From Chrysochromulina parva (lineage: Eukaryota > Haptophyta > Prymnesiales > Chrysochromulinaceae), in NCBI GenBank assembly GCA_002887195.1, contig PJAB01000197.1, positions 1 through 34,953 of the forward strand: a stretch of DNA of 34,953 nt. Reading direction: 5' to 3'. The notes beneath the pieces are model-generated. The model saw only the letters and a program-made list of their open reading frames with translations. It ran no database searches and had not been told where the DNA came from. Shown one piece after another: positions 1 to 7,524 of the stretch (position 1 is the first letter of the stretch; every line of letters begins with the position of its first letter). The translations under genes were made by a program, and so were the position numbers.

Positions 1-551
1 CGTCACATTCTGAAACGCCCGCGGCGTTTGGGCTTACCGTTACCGAACCTGATTGTGGGTTCATCGTTTCTCGCCTCTCTCTTCCCTCTCATAACCGCGT
101 TAAGTACTTAACTTTGATTCTCGTTTCCCCACAGAAGTTCAGTTCAGTTCAGTTCAGTTCATTTCAGTTCAGTCCCCACAGAAGAGCGGGGGCCCTGCCG
201 CGAGCTGCGGCCCCAGGAGGCGCTCCACTACGTTCACGATATTTTGTCATCTCGGCAAGACGCACACACCCACCGGTCCCGTGGAGACACACCGTGTCGG
301 AGGCGCAGCTCGCCTTGATGAGGGACTTAACTTTGCGCCTTACGCCTGTGCGATTTCGAGCGTTCCTCATGTTTATTTCCCGCGGGGCTGCTCTGGCCGC
401 CGACGGCCCTTGCCAGCGAGCAGCGACAGCGTCGACCTCCATCGGGCGCTCCGCCATTGGAACAGACTTGACTTGATTTGACTTGACAGACCGATCGGTC
501 TTCAAACTACAGTATTGAAGCACTCCACTAGCTTCCAGCCTTCCACAGCCT
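1..551. other. Left-edge stretch without a supported gene
   Basis: No open frame here has recognisable protein features; the short frames present look like chance frames of GC-rich DNA. It holds a (TTCAG)n microsatellite near 138-173, flanked by two exact copies of CCCCACAGAAG (127-137 and 174-184). It also has a TTGACT-rich patch near 465-487. On the minus strand it would be downstream of the SelH-like gene, so part may be that gene's 3' untranslated region. The CCCCACAG copies follow a pyrimidine-rich run (about 70-90) and could act as plus-strand splice acceptors, but I see no exon to support this. Confidence 0.4.
138..173. repeat. (TTCAG)n microsatellite
   Basis: About seven 5-bp TTCAG units with one interruption (ATTTCAG). 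The array sits between two identical 11-bp copies of CCCCACAGAAG, 47 bp apart, so it may be filler within a local duplication. Confidence 0.85.
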
Positions 552-629
552 GCTCGACTTTTACTCAGGCAAGGCCACTTCGCATCTCTCCTTGCGTTTG
601 CGCGGTCGAACCTTCATGCAAAACTGAGC
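552..629 (-). promoter_or_regulatory. Candidate form-2 SECIS element for the SelH-like gene
   Basis: On the minus strand this lies 57 nt after the SelH-like stop codon. I folded it by eye. The lower helix pairs GCTC (626-629) with GAGC (552-555) and TTTT with AAAA. The quartet strands are ATGA (614-617) and TGAG (564-567). A 12-position helix 2 follows with nine pairs, two of them T-G and one G-T wobble, and three mismatches. Then come unpaired AAA (597-599), a four-pair mini-helix CGCA/TGCG and an AGGAGAGA apical loop. The order matches form-2 eukaryotic SECIS elements. Weak points are the mismatches, a 14-nt gap from ATGA to AA (slightly long) and a G at the last quartet position. A SECIS search program should be decisive. 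Confidence 0.5.
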
Positions 630-686
630 ACGCAGTGTGGAGCAAGCACCTCCGCAAGCCATGTCTTTCTCCCTCCTACGATTCTC

Positions 687-1196
687 TTAAGTGCCCTGGG
701 CAGTTTTGGCTGCTTTGAGGATGACGTCATCAATGTCGAGCGCCTTGAGCGCAGGGAACGGGCGCGCCTCTGGGCCAGTCGTCACAACCACCACGCTGCC
801 CACGCGCACCTCAAACACACCTTTTCGTGGCTTGTCCGCATTGATAGCAACCTGCACGTCTCCACCTCCACCACCGAGCATACTTTCCAGACCGCTTGCG
901 ATCTTCTTCGCCCGCGTCTTGAAGGCCGATCATTGCGTGCACGCTTCGATCCCAATGAGAGGGAATGCCCTACCTTCTGAAACACTAGCAGCATCGGCGG
1001 GGCAGGCGGTGGCAGAGAGCCGCTCGATAAGCTCCGCTTTGCGGCCCGACACGGGCAAGCCAGCTGTGCGCAATTTGTCCTTGAGCTGTACGACCGTCAA
1101 CATTGACAGGTCGCCTTCAGCACCAGCGACCATCCGGGCCAAAGGCTGATTCAGCGCCGCGGCCGACAAGTAGCCAACGAGTAAAGTTAGACGCAT
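687..1196 (-). CDS. SELENOH: SAP domain-selenoprotein H fusion with in-frame UGA (Sec89)
   Basis: One 169-codon frame runs from ATG at 1196 to TAA at 687, interrupted only by TGA at 927-929. Residues 1-20 are hydrophobic (MRLTLLVGYLSAAAL) and could be a signal or targeting leader. Residues about 31-65 form a SAP helix-extension-helix motif (LTVVQLKDKLRTAGLPVSG). The rest matches the Rdx thioredoxin-like fold of selenoprotein H: IEACTQ, then UGA at codon 89, giving a CxxU redox motif, then NADKPRKGVFEVRV like the KPRRGSFEV segment of animal SelH. Animal SelH is a nuclear redox protein with an AT-hook; a SAP domain would be another DNA-binding module, which is inference. If UGA is read as stop, the product loses nearly all of the Rdx fold, so readthrough with Sec is favoured. 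A SECIS candidate follows at 552-629. Confidence 0.75.
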
Positions 1197-1630
1197 GAAA
1201 GGAGTGCTTTCGCTCGATCGACCGGGCGTTCGCGGACTTCTAAGTGTGAATTGGTCGTTTGGCCCTTCTTCCGGTGCTGTGAATAGGCATGAACTCTAGA
1301 AGGAAATTAACGAAGGAAGTGCCTTAATAATTAATCGACTTAAGAGCTAACGTAAATACGATGATCGAGTTTACAGTTTTGAGGCTACGCCACGTCGGCG
1401 TGTCGCCTTCCGTTGAGCTTCTGATGAGAGGTCTGACGGTTGACGCCTTTCGTTTTATATAAGCCACCATCTTGACCTCTCTCGGGACAGAGCCTCTCCT
1501 ACCGCCGGCGTCCCGGGTTGCGCCGCGCTCACCAAGTCTCCAAGACACCGTACTATAGACGCCGAAAGCACGATCGACGCTGCGACTTGCAGGCGGCTAA
1601 CCCTCCACGCAGCACACCTCTCATCGCACC
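1197..1630. other. Intergenic stretch, nothing recognised
   Basis: About 430 bp between the SelH-like start and the HPF1 stop, both on the minus strand. It includes an AT-richer patch near 1322-1370. It probably holds the SelH promoter and the HPF1 3' end. I see no coding signal, RNA gene or repeat. Confidence 0.4.
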
Positions 1631-3343
1631 TCAGGCGGCGCGGCGCACCTGGCTGTGCAGCCGCGCGATCTCGGCGTAGTCCTCGCGCTCGAGCAGCGTG
1701 TACGCGGTGCCGAGTGTGCGCGCCGCAAGCCTCGCATAGACTGTCGAGTGGTTGAAGATGTCAAGGCCAAGCTGGAGCGACGCGCCAAAGTCACACTCGT
1801 CGTTAGCGATCGCGGCCCAGTTGAGGACATCGTCAAGGGTCGCTTGCAGCGCCGTGTGGGTCGGCCCGTCCGCCTTTTCGAGTTTCGTCAGGTGCGTGCG
1901 CAGCTCGGCGCCTATGAGAGAGAGTTTTCGGTAGCCAAGCTCAGTGGCCTTGTCATAGGGCACCACGACTCCCATCTTGTGCGTCGTGGGTGCGACTGTG
2001 CACTTCTTGCGTGCAGCGGCCGCCGCAGCCGATGCACCGCCTCCGCCGCCTCCGCCGTCAGCGCCGTCGCCTCTCAGCGTGAGCCCGCCGGCACGAGCAC
2101 GCGCCTCGAGCGCCTCGGCCGCGCGCTTAGCATGCGTCGCTCGTAATGTGGGGGCAGCCGACGCGCGCCGCAGCTGCACGAGCAGCGCATCAATCAAATG
2201 CGTCTCTTCGAGGGGAGCGAAGGTGGCGCCCGGCCCTTGGCGAGACGGGTAGGGGCGGCCGAGGGAGAGCGTCGGCGTCGGCTGCGACGGATCGTCGCGC
2301 CAGTAGCCGAGGGTCATCACCTCGCATCCTCCTCCTCCTCCTCCTCCTCCTCCTCCCGCTCCTCCTCCTCCTCCTCCTCCGCCCTCAGCAAGGCGCAGGA
2401 GCGGCTGGAACTCGGGAGGATCGTACGTGCTGCGGTCGCTGATCGGGCCTAGCGCCGCCCCGCCGACCTCGCCGCACAGCAGGCGCAGCGGCGCTAGCAG
2501 CGTCACACCCGCCGCGCTGAGCAGACCGGCGAGCGTACTTGGGGCACCCGTCGCATTTAGCAGGGCGCATAGGTCGAAGGCATCGTCGTCGAAGCGGTGC
2601 AGAAAGGTCGCGTGCAGGTACGCTTTCCACACGCCGCGATCGCCGCCCTCGTACGCGCCTAATGGTCTTGTGGCTGCCTTGCCACTGCCACTGCCAGTGC
2701 TGCTGGCAGCGGCGGCGGCAGCGGCGGCGGCGGCGGCGGCTGCAGGCGCGGCGGCGCTTGCCGGAATACCCGAGGGTCCGGCCACGCTGTTCGAGGTGCC
2801 CACGGCGGACGGCGGCGGCTTGGGTGGCGTCGCGCCGGCGGCGACGGCACATGCGACCGCGCCGTCAATGTCATAAGCTGCGAGCCCGGCTTCGAAGTCA
2901 TCATCGTCGTCGTCCCACGCAGACGTGGGCGCCGGCCGCTTGGCGGGCATCTGGACCTTGGTAGCCGCGGCTGGAGTTGGCCCAGCAGCCGCAGGAGCTG
3001 GCGGCGGCGCAGGGCAGGCGGCGTCCTGGATGAAAAATGGATGGTCGGCCGGATGGTCGTACTGTGCAAAGTGCTCCGGGTTCTTGCGGTAGCACTTGGT
3101 CCCGAAATTACAAATTGGCTTACCCGGGGCACGCGTGTAGAGCGGCGGCGGCGGCGTGACAGCCGTGGGCGCCAGGACCGGTGCGGGCGCTGGTGCCGGT
3201 GCAGGTGCTGGTGCCGGTGCGGGCGCTGGGGCCGGTGCTGGGGGTGGTGCTGGTGCAGGTGGTGGTGCCGGTGTTGGTGCCTTGGCGCTAAAGAAGCCCG
3301 CGAGCGTCTGCTGGCCCGGCTGCGGCTTGGTGGTCGGCGGCAT
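1631..3343 (-). CDS. HPF1: HPF1 (histone PARylation factor 1) homologue with PIP box and PBZ finger
   Basis: 570 residues from ATG at 3343; the frame stays open upstream to 3439 but has no ATG there. HPF1 completes the PARP1/2 active site and directs ADP-ribosylation to serine during DNA damage signalling. The C-terminal two thirds match HPF1: YDPPEFQ, LGYWRDDP, then GYRKL (Tyr471, Arg472) and ANDECDFG (Asp515, Glu516). These correspond to human Tyr238/Arg239 and Asp283/Glu284, with nearly the same spacing. Near residues 73-100 is a PBZ poly(ADP-ribose)-binding finger, C-x5-C-x6-H-x5-H. Residues 11-18, QQTLAGFF, are a textbook PCNA-interacting PIP box. Low-complexity (AP)n, poly-Ala and poly-Gly linkers separate the parts and come from simple repeats in the DNA. 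Divergent from the amidoligase, 216 bp apart. Confidence 0.9.
   Translation of the reverse strand: MPPTTKPQPGQQTLAGFFSAKAPTPAPPPAPAPPPAPAPAPAPAPAPAPAPAPAPVLAPTAVTPPPPLYTRAPGKPICNFGTKCYRKNPEHFAQYDHPADHPFFIQDAACPAPPPAPAAAGPTPAAATKVQMPAKRPAPTSAWDDDDDDFEAGLAAYDIDGAVACAVAAGATPPKPPPSAVGTSNSVAGPSGIPASAAAPAAAAAAAAAAAAASSTGSGSGKAATRPLGAYEGGDRGVWKAYLHATFLHRFDDDAFDLCALLNATGAPSTLAGLLSAAGVTLLAPLRLLCGEVGGAALGPISDRSTYDPPEFQPLLRLAEGGGGGGGGAGGGGGGGGGGCEVMTLGYWRDDPSQPTPTLSLGRPYPSRQGPGATFAPLEETHLIDALLVQLRRASAAPTLRATHAKRAAEALEARARAGGLTLRGDGADGGGGGGGASAAAAAARKKCTVAPTTHKMGVVVPYDKATELGYRKLSLIGAELRTHLTKLEKADGPTHTALQATLDDVLNWAAIANDECDFGASLQLGLDIFNHSTVYARLAARTLGTAYTLLEREDYAEIARLHSQVRRAA
2326..2382. repeat. (CTC)n trinucleotide repeat coding for poly-Gly
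   Basis: Nearly pure CTC triplets, read on the minus strand as Gly codons within the HPF1 coding sequence. They form a flexible linker just before the LGYWRDDP motif. Length polymorphism is likely. Confidence 0.85.
3178..3285. repeat. GGTGCx repeat coding for (Ala-Pro)n
   Basis: Degenerate 6-bp GGTGCN units read on the minus strand as alternating Ala-Pro codons. They link the PIP box to the PBZ finger of the HPF1 homologue. Confidence 0.75.
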
Positions 3344-3559
3344 TCCCGTGCTTTTCTCGACTGGCGCGAAGAGTTCACACTGATCCCTCTGTTGTTGGGT
3401 GGGGGGCGACTCTCCACCTTCCAAACACACTGGCACCAAGTCTTACTCCGTCCTCGACGTCCGGAGATATCTGCAGGCGTGATTGCAGTTTCCTAGTTTG
3501 GGACAAAAATGTCGCTCTTTCCTTTTGACCTCCTCGCGTGATACAGCCTGCCCAAGTAC
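3344..3559. promoter_or_regulatory. Divergent promoter region, HPF1 / amidoligase
   Basis: 216 bp separate the two divergent ATG codons, so both promoters must lie here or overlap the opposite gene. I see no clear TATA box. This is inferred from gene layout only. Confidence 0.35.
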
Positions 3560-5221
3560 ATGAATTCAATCGTGAAGCGCGAGGCCTCCGCCTGCGGGAA
3601 TTCATACGTACAGTTCGGCGCGCCCTCGCTGAGATGCAGCCATCCCTGGGGAGTGGGCATCCGAGAGCAGCTCCACGGGTCGGTTAGCGCCATGGAACCG
3701 TTGGCTGCAGCGAGCTCGGTGAGTATCTGGGTGGAGTGGGGCGACACGAATGGGGAGGGCATCGATCTGTGGACGTTATTCGTGCGAAGGCTCGGCGTAG
3801 TGATCGGGCAGCGCGCCGTCCGACACGCTGGCCAGCTGTTGTGCATGAATATCCCGCTGGCCGGTGGCTCAGGCGATGGCGACGAGGTCGTGGTCGAGCT
3901 CCGGTGGTGCTCAGGCAGCAGATGTCTGCACTTGCTGCCTACACTGGCCGGCTCTGCGCAGCTCAATCTCGCTGGCCTTGTGTCCGCGGGTAGCCTTGGG
4001 GCGCTCCCGACGTGTGGCGAGCTGCTCGCGCCAAGCCGCTCGTGGAGACGCACCGAGCCGGAGCGGGGCTTTGGTTTGGAACTCGAGTTCATCACTCTTG
4101 TGCCACCATCCCACACGGGTATGAGCAAGGGAGAGGAGCTACGGCAGCTCATCCTGAGCCTCTCGCAGGGCGCGAGTGCACCGCTGCAAACCCTCTTCGA
4201 CCGCGTCCTCCGCTGGACAGTGGACTCCGACTTGTCCATCTACGGCACGTCGAGCCATCTCGCACGGCAGGCGATGCTCTCCGCGAAGCACGCGCCGTCG
4301 CTGAGCCTCGAGGCCATTCGGCGAGCGCAGGAGCGCTCACTCCGCATGCTCCAAGGTGGTGCAGGCACGCTCCAGTCCGAGTTCAAGTCGCCCTTGCCGC
4401 CGCATGAGCTGAGCTTTTCCCACAGCGCCCCCGAGGAGATTGCCTGTGCAGTGCGGCTCATCGAGTGCTTGGGTGCAGCTGCGCCGCCCGTCTCGCTCTC
4501 TGGCCACTCGGGCACCGCGCTCCACGTGCACGTCAACGTCTTCAATCGCATGGCCGCCGGTCCAATGCTGAGCGCACTCGAGGTGATGGCCGTTTGGATG
4601 GCTTGGGTGCGCTTCGACTCGGTGACAAGGCGGTTCGCGCGCCCGTGGTTCTGGAGGAACAAGTTTTGCGCGCCGCTGCACGCGACCGGCGCCGAGTTCT
4701 TGTACATCGACCTGGCTTGGGAGCAGGGCTCTAGCACCCTCGAGGACACTGGGCAGGCCCCCGGTGACGTGCCGCGCTTCATCGCGGCGGTGAGTGCAGT
4801 GCTGCGATCGCCGGGCTTCGACAAGTTGCCCGAGGCGAGACGGGTCGAGCTTCTCTTTGGACTCGACGACGCCTCCCCCACGCGTGCGCTTGGTCGCTAC
4901 TGCTCGCTCTCTCTGCTGCGCCTCTGCTCGTTCGGCACGCTCGAGTTTCGTCGATTCCACAGCTCGCTGGACGCGCACACGATCATCGCGTGGGCTCACT
5001 TCTGCGTGAGTTTCGTCGAAGTCTTCCGTCACGACGCGCCCGCGCTGCTCGAAAGCCTCACGGCGTCCCCCTCGGACGCACTTGCCGCGCTCCAGGCCGC
5101 ACAAGAGCGTGCGACATCGGCAGAGCTCATGCAGCTCATGGCGAGTCACTGCGATGCGAGTCTTGTCGAACTCTTCGCCTTGGGGACCTCGGGGGCGTGT
5201 GAAGTGGGATCTGTGTACTAG
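3560..5221 (+). CDS. Amidoligase-family enzyme
   Basis: 553 residues from ATG at 3560. The amidoligase_2 family is related to glutamine synthetase-fold ligases and joins amines to carboxylates using ATP; members are known mainly from bacteria and fungi, and substrates are mostly unknown. Visible family signs, in order: FGLELEF (residues 171-177, first strand with metal-binding Glu174/Glu176), SEFKSP (273-278), GHSGTALHVHVN (315-326, with His322 and His324), and near residues 445-490 a segment with FGTLEFRRFHSSLD, like the gTiEfR motif. About 170 residues before the core are unassigned, and internal ATGs (for example 3692, residue 45) could be the real start. An opposite-strand open frame overlaps this N-terminal part, so the start is the least certain point. 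Confidence 0.75.
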   Translation: MNSIVKREASACGNSYVQFGAPSLRCSHPWGVGIREQLHGSVSAMEPLAAASSVSIWVEWGDTNGEGIDLWTLFVRRLGVVIGQRAVRHAGQLLCMNIPLAGGSGDGDEVVVELRWCSGSRCLHLLPTLAGSAQLNLAGLVSAGSLGALPTCGELLAPSRSWRRTEPERGFGLELEFITLVPPSHTGMSKGEELRQLILSLSQGASAPLQTLFDRVLRWTVDSDLSIYGTSSHLARQAMLSAKHAPSLSLEAIRRAQERSLRMLQGGAGTLQSEFKSPLPPHELSFSHSAPEEIACAVRLIECLGAAAPPVSLSGHSGTALHVHVNVFNRMAAGPMLSALEVMAVWMAWVRFDSVTRRFARPWFWRNKFCAPLHATGAEFLYIDLAWEQGSSTLEDTGQAPGDVPRFIAAVSAVLRSPGFDKLPEARRVELLFGLDDASPTRALGRYCSLSLLRLCSFGTLEFRRFHSSLDAHTIIAWAHFCVSFVEVFRHDAPALLESLTASPSDALAALQAAQERATSAELMQLMASHCDASLVELFALGTSGACEVGSVY

Positions 5222-5717
5222 AAACGGTACTGTCGTCGGAAGACAGTTCCGGGTTTTTGAGCGTGTATCTCGCGACGGGAGATCAAGGTCGGATCGGATC
5301 GAGGTATCTCGCGAGCGGACGGCGACGCGACCGTCGGACCGTCGCGGTGGGACACGACACCGCGGGGGCGGGGTGCTCCGGAGTCCGGTCGTCGGTGGGA
5401 CTCGCCACAAACTCGCCACAGGTTCTGCCGGAAAGGGTACGCGACCACATAATCAAGAACACGATCAATATCGAATGTCTTTTCTCTTTCCGGTTTGGAT
5501 TGTGCAATGAGGCTACACACCAACGAAATGTACGTGCTGTACCGGACCAAGCTCATTGGCCACCTAATTGGGAGCGCTCCTCCGAGGACGACGTCCGCGC
5601 GCCACTGTAACGCTGTAAGCCGCCTCTGAGCTTTATGCTGCTGATCTCGCGGCCGAGGTGGTGCCTCGAGCGGTAACCTCATTAATAGCATGCATACGTC
5701 TGTTTGCCCATCCATCA
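5222..5717. other. Convergent intergenic stretch, nothing recognised
   Basis: About 500 bp between the amidoligase stop and the ankyrin-gene stop, holding both 3' ends. It contains a short duplicated ACTCGCCACA (about 5400-5420). No supported gene or RNA. Confidence 0.4.
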
Positions 5718-6290
5718 TCAGGCGAGATCATCCGCGGCACGTATGTTCTTCTCACGAGTGTCCTTTCTCTTCCCAGAGCCAGCCTTGCCGAGCTCCAGCG
5801 TGTAGAGCTTCGATTTATACGCCATCACAACGGCGATCTCCTCCTCTCCGTTGCTGCGCTTGACGAACACGCTGCTGCCGATGGCGAACTTCGGAGGGTC
5901 GAGTTGGATCGCCAGGGGCGGAGGTTTCGGGGGGCTCTTGGTTGCGATCGGGCGGTAGGTGTCCGGCTTCTCGAGCTTCGGGGCGCCTCGTTCTGTGAAG
6001 AGCTCGGGGTTTTCAGCTTGAGATTCAAGCATCAGCTGCAGCAGGTCTGTCTGCGTGCACTCCTTGGCTGATGGGGCGCGAATGTTGTCCTCGTGCGTGC
6101 GCTTCTCCTTCTTGGCCTCTCCAGCCTTGCCGAGCTGCAGCGTGTAGATCTTCGTCTTCTCCGAGACCGACTTGACGACGGCGATCTCCTCATCTCCGTT
6201 GCTGCGCTTGACGTACACGCTGCTGCCGATGGCGAACTTCGGAGGGTCGACGGGGAGTTGGATCACCAGAGGTGGAAGTTTCGGGGGGCT
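5718..6290 (-). repeat. Internal duplication of a ~60-residue module
   Basis: Two copies of the same coding module lie roughly at 5720-5930 and 6070-6290, with similar lead-ins (KSPPKLPPLVIQL and KSPPKPPPLAIQL). DNA identity is high enough that long identical runs are visible around CGAACTTCGGAGGGTCGA, so the duplication is fairly recent. Confidence 0.75.
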
Positions 6291-7388
6291 CTTGGTTGCG
6301 TTCGGGAGGAAGTTGTCTGGTACGTCATTCGCGTGAACGCCTCGCTCTAGATTCGGATCCTCTGCCTTGGCTGCGGCCAAGAGCTGCTCGAGATCGAGCC
6401 CCTTGCCACTTGGGCTCAACTTGGGCTCCGACGATGTGGGAGGCGGGGTCTCCGCCATGGGAGTCGTGGGCGTCTTGGGGGTCTTCGAGGGACTCCCCTT
6501 GCCCTTCTTACCTGCCCTCTTCGGAGTGGTGCCCTTCTTACCCTTACCCTTCACGCTCTTCGTGCGTGCCGAGGCATCGCCGGCTGACGACGCATCTGAC
6601 GGTCGCTCCGTCAAGTTGCCATCATCGCCCTCCTCCACCGCAGCCTCCTCCTCCTCGAGGGCGATCTCGGTCGCGATACCCTGGGGTCGCGACACCTTAA
6701 GGACGATCGGGCTCTTCAACTCCGGGCTGAGCGAGGCGATCTTCGCCTTGAGCTTCTCATTCGCTGCGATGAGATCGCGCTTCTCGTGCTGCTCGAGCAT
6801 GCCGATGAGGTATTCTTTCCGCATCAGCGTGTTGCCTGCGTACACCATGTCCATCGCCATCTGGAAGGACGTCTTGTTCGCGGGTGGCAGCGACTTGTCG
6901 ATCTCCGCGCCATACTGGATGCACAGCTTGACGCACTCCTTGTGCTTCTTGCGCATCGCGGTCTGCAGGCCGGTGCTGCCGTCGACACGCGGCTTGTTCA
7001 CGTCTGCGCCGGCTTCGCAGAGCATGCGCAAGCACTCAACATTATTCTTCGAGCATGCGATGTAGAGGGGACTGCCGCCATCCTGCGAGTTCGGTGTGTC
7101 CAAGTTGGCGCCGTGAGCGATGAGCAGCTTTAGGCAGCTCGGGTGGTTCTCCTGGCACGCGAAGAAGACGGGCGTGATACTGTGCTTGCCCGACGCGTTG
7201 GGATCTGCATCGGCCTTTAGCAGCGCGTCCGCGCAGCTGGTGTGCCCGTAGCAGCAGGCCATCAGCAGCGGCGTCGCGCCATCCTCGTCGGTGACGTTCA
7301 CGTCGACACCCTTTGCAATGTAGCCCTTGAGCTCATCGAGACGGCCATGTCTCGCAGCCGCACGGATGAGCTGCACGTCGTCCGCCAT
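5718..7388 (-). CDS. Ankyrin-repeat protein with a duplicated C-terminal module
   Basis: 556 residues from ATG at 7388 (MADDVQLIRAAARHG, where the first repeat begins); the frame extends upstream, but without need. About five ankyrin repeats fill residues 2-170 (for example DGATPLLMACCYGH). A charged helical stretch follows, then a Lys/Pro/Thr-rich segment (KGKGKKGTTPKRAGKKGKG) that may be nuclear or nucleic-acid binding. The C-terminal part has two copies of a roughly 60-residue module: FAIGSSVYVKRSNGDEEIAV ending in NIRAP, and FAIGSSVFVKRSNGEEEIAV ending in NIRAAD. The module resembles small Tudor/SH3-like barrels by eye; that is inference. Probably a protein-protein adaptor; no enzymatic motif is seen. 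Confidence 0.8.
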   Translation of the reverse strand: MADDVQLIRAAARHGRLDELKGYIAKGVDVNVTDEDGATPLLMACCYGHTSCADALLKADADPNASGKHSITPVFFACQENHPSCLKLLIAHGANLDTPNSQDGGSPLYIACSKNNVECLRMLCEAGADVNKPRVDGSTGLQTAMRKKHKECVKLCIQYGAEIDKSLPPANKTSFQMAMDMVYAGNTLMRKEYLIGMLEQHEKRDLIAANEKLKAKIASLSPELKSPIVLKVSRPQGIATEIALEEEEAAVEEGDDGNLTERPSDASSAGDASARTKSVKGKGKKGTTPKRAGKKGKGSPSKTPKTPTTPMAETPPPTSSEPKLSPSGKGLDLEQLLAAAKAEDPNLERGVHANDVPDNFLPNATKSPPKLPPLVIQLPVDPPKFAIGSSVYVKRSNGDEEIAVVKSVSEKTKIYTLQLGKAGEAKKEKRTHEDNIRAPSAKECTQTDLLQLMLESQAENPELFTERGAPKLEKPDTYRPIATKSPPKPPPLAIQLDPPKFAIGSSVFVKRSNGEEEIAVVMAYKSKLYTLELGKAGSGKRKDTREKNIRAADDLA

Positions 7389-7524
7389 CGCGGGAGGGTA
7401 CGGGGTTTCCGATTTAGCGCCGACCAAAACAGAAACTTATTTTCTATTAAACCGTAGACCTTTACAAGTCCCGTACCAAACTAAGGGAGAGATTGTATCT
7501 CAGCTACTCAGGCCGGCTTGGAGG

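Noticed and set aside
600..620. GGTTCGA box suggestive of a tRNA T-loop
   Set aside because: No matching T-stem, D-arm or acceptor stem; the stretch fits the SECIS fold better.
687..1196. Two separate small genes or a pseudogene at the SelH locus
   Set aside because: The UGA lies exactly at the family's Sec position, no other damage is present, and a SECIS candidate follows.
3493..4239. Minus-strand open frame (248 codons) opposite the amidoligase N-terminus
   Set aside because: Its last 80 residues look protein-like, but there is no domain match, and the plus-strand frame continues into the conserved amidoligase core. Kept only as a doubt about the amidoligase start.
4337..5419. Minus-strand open frame (360 codons) opposite the amidoligase core
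   Set aside because: Arg-rich antisense shadow without motifs.
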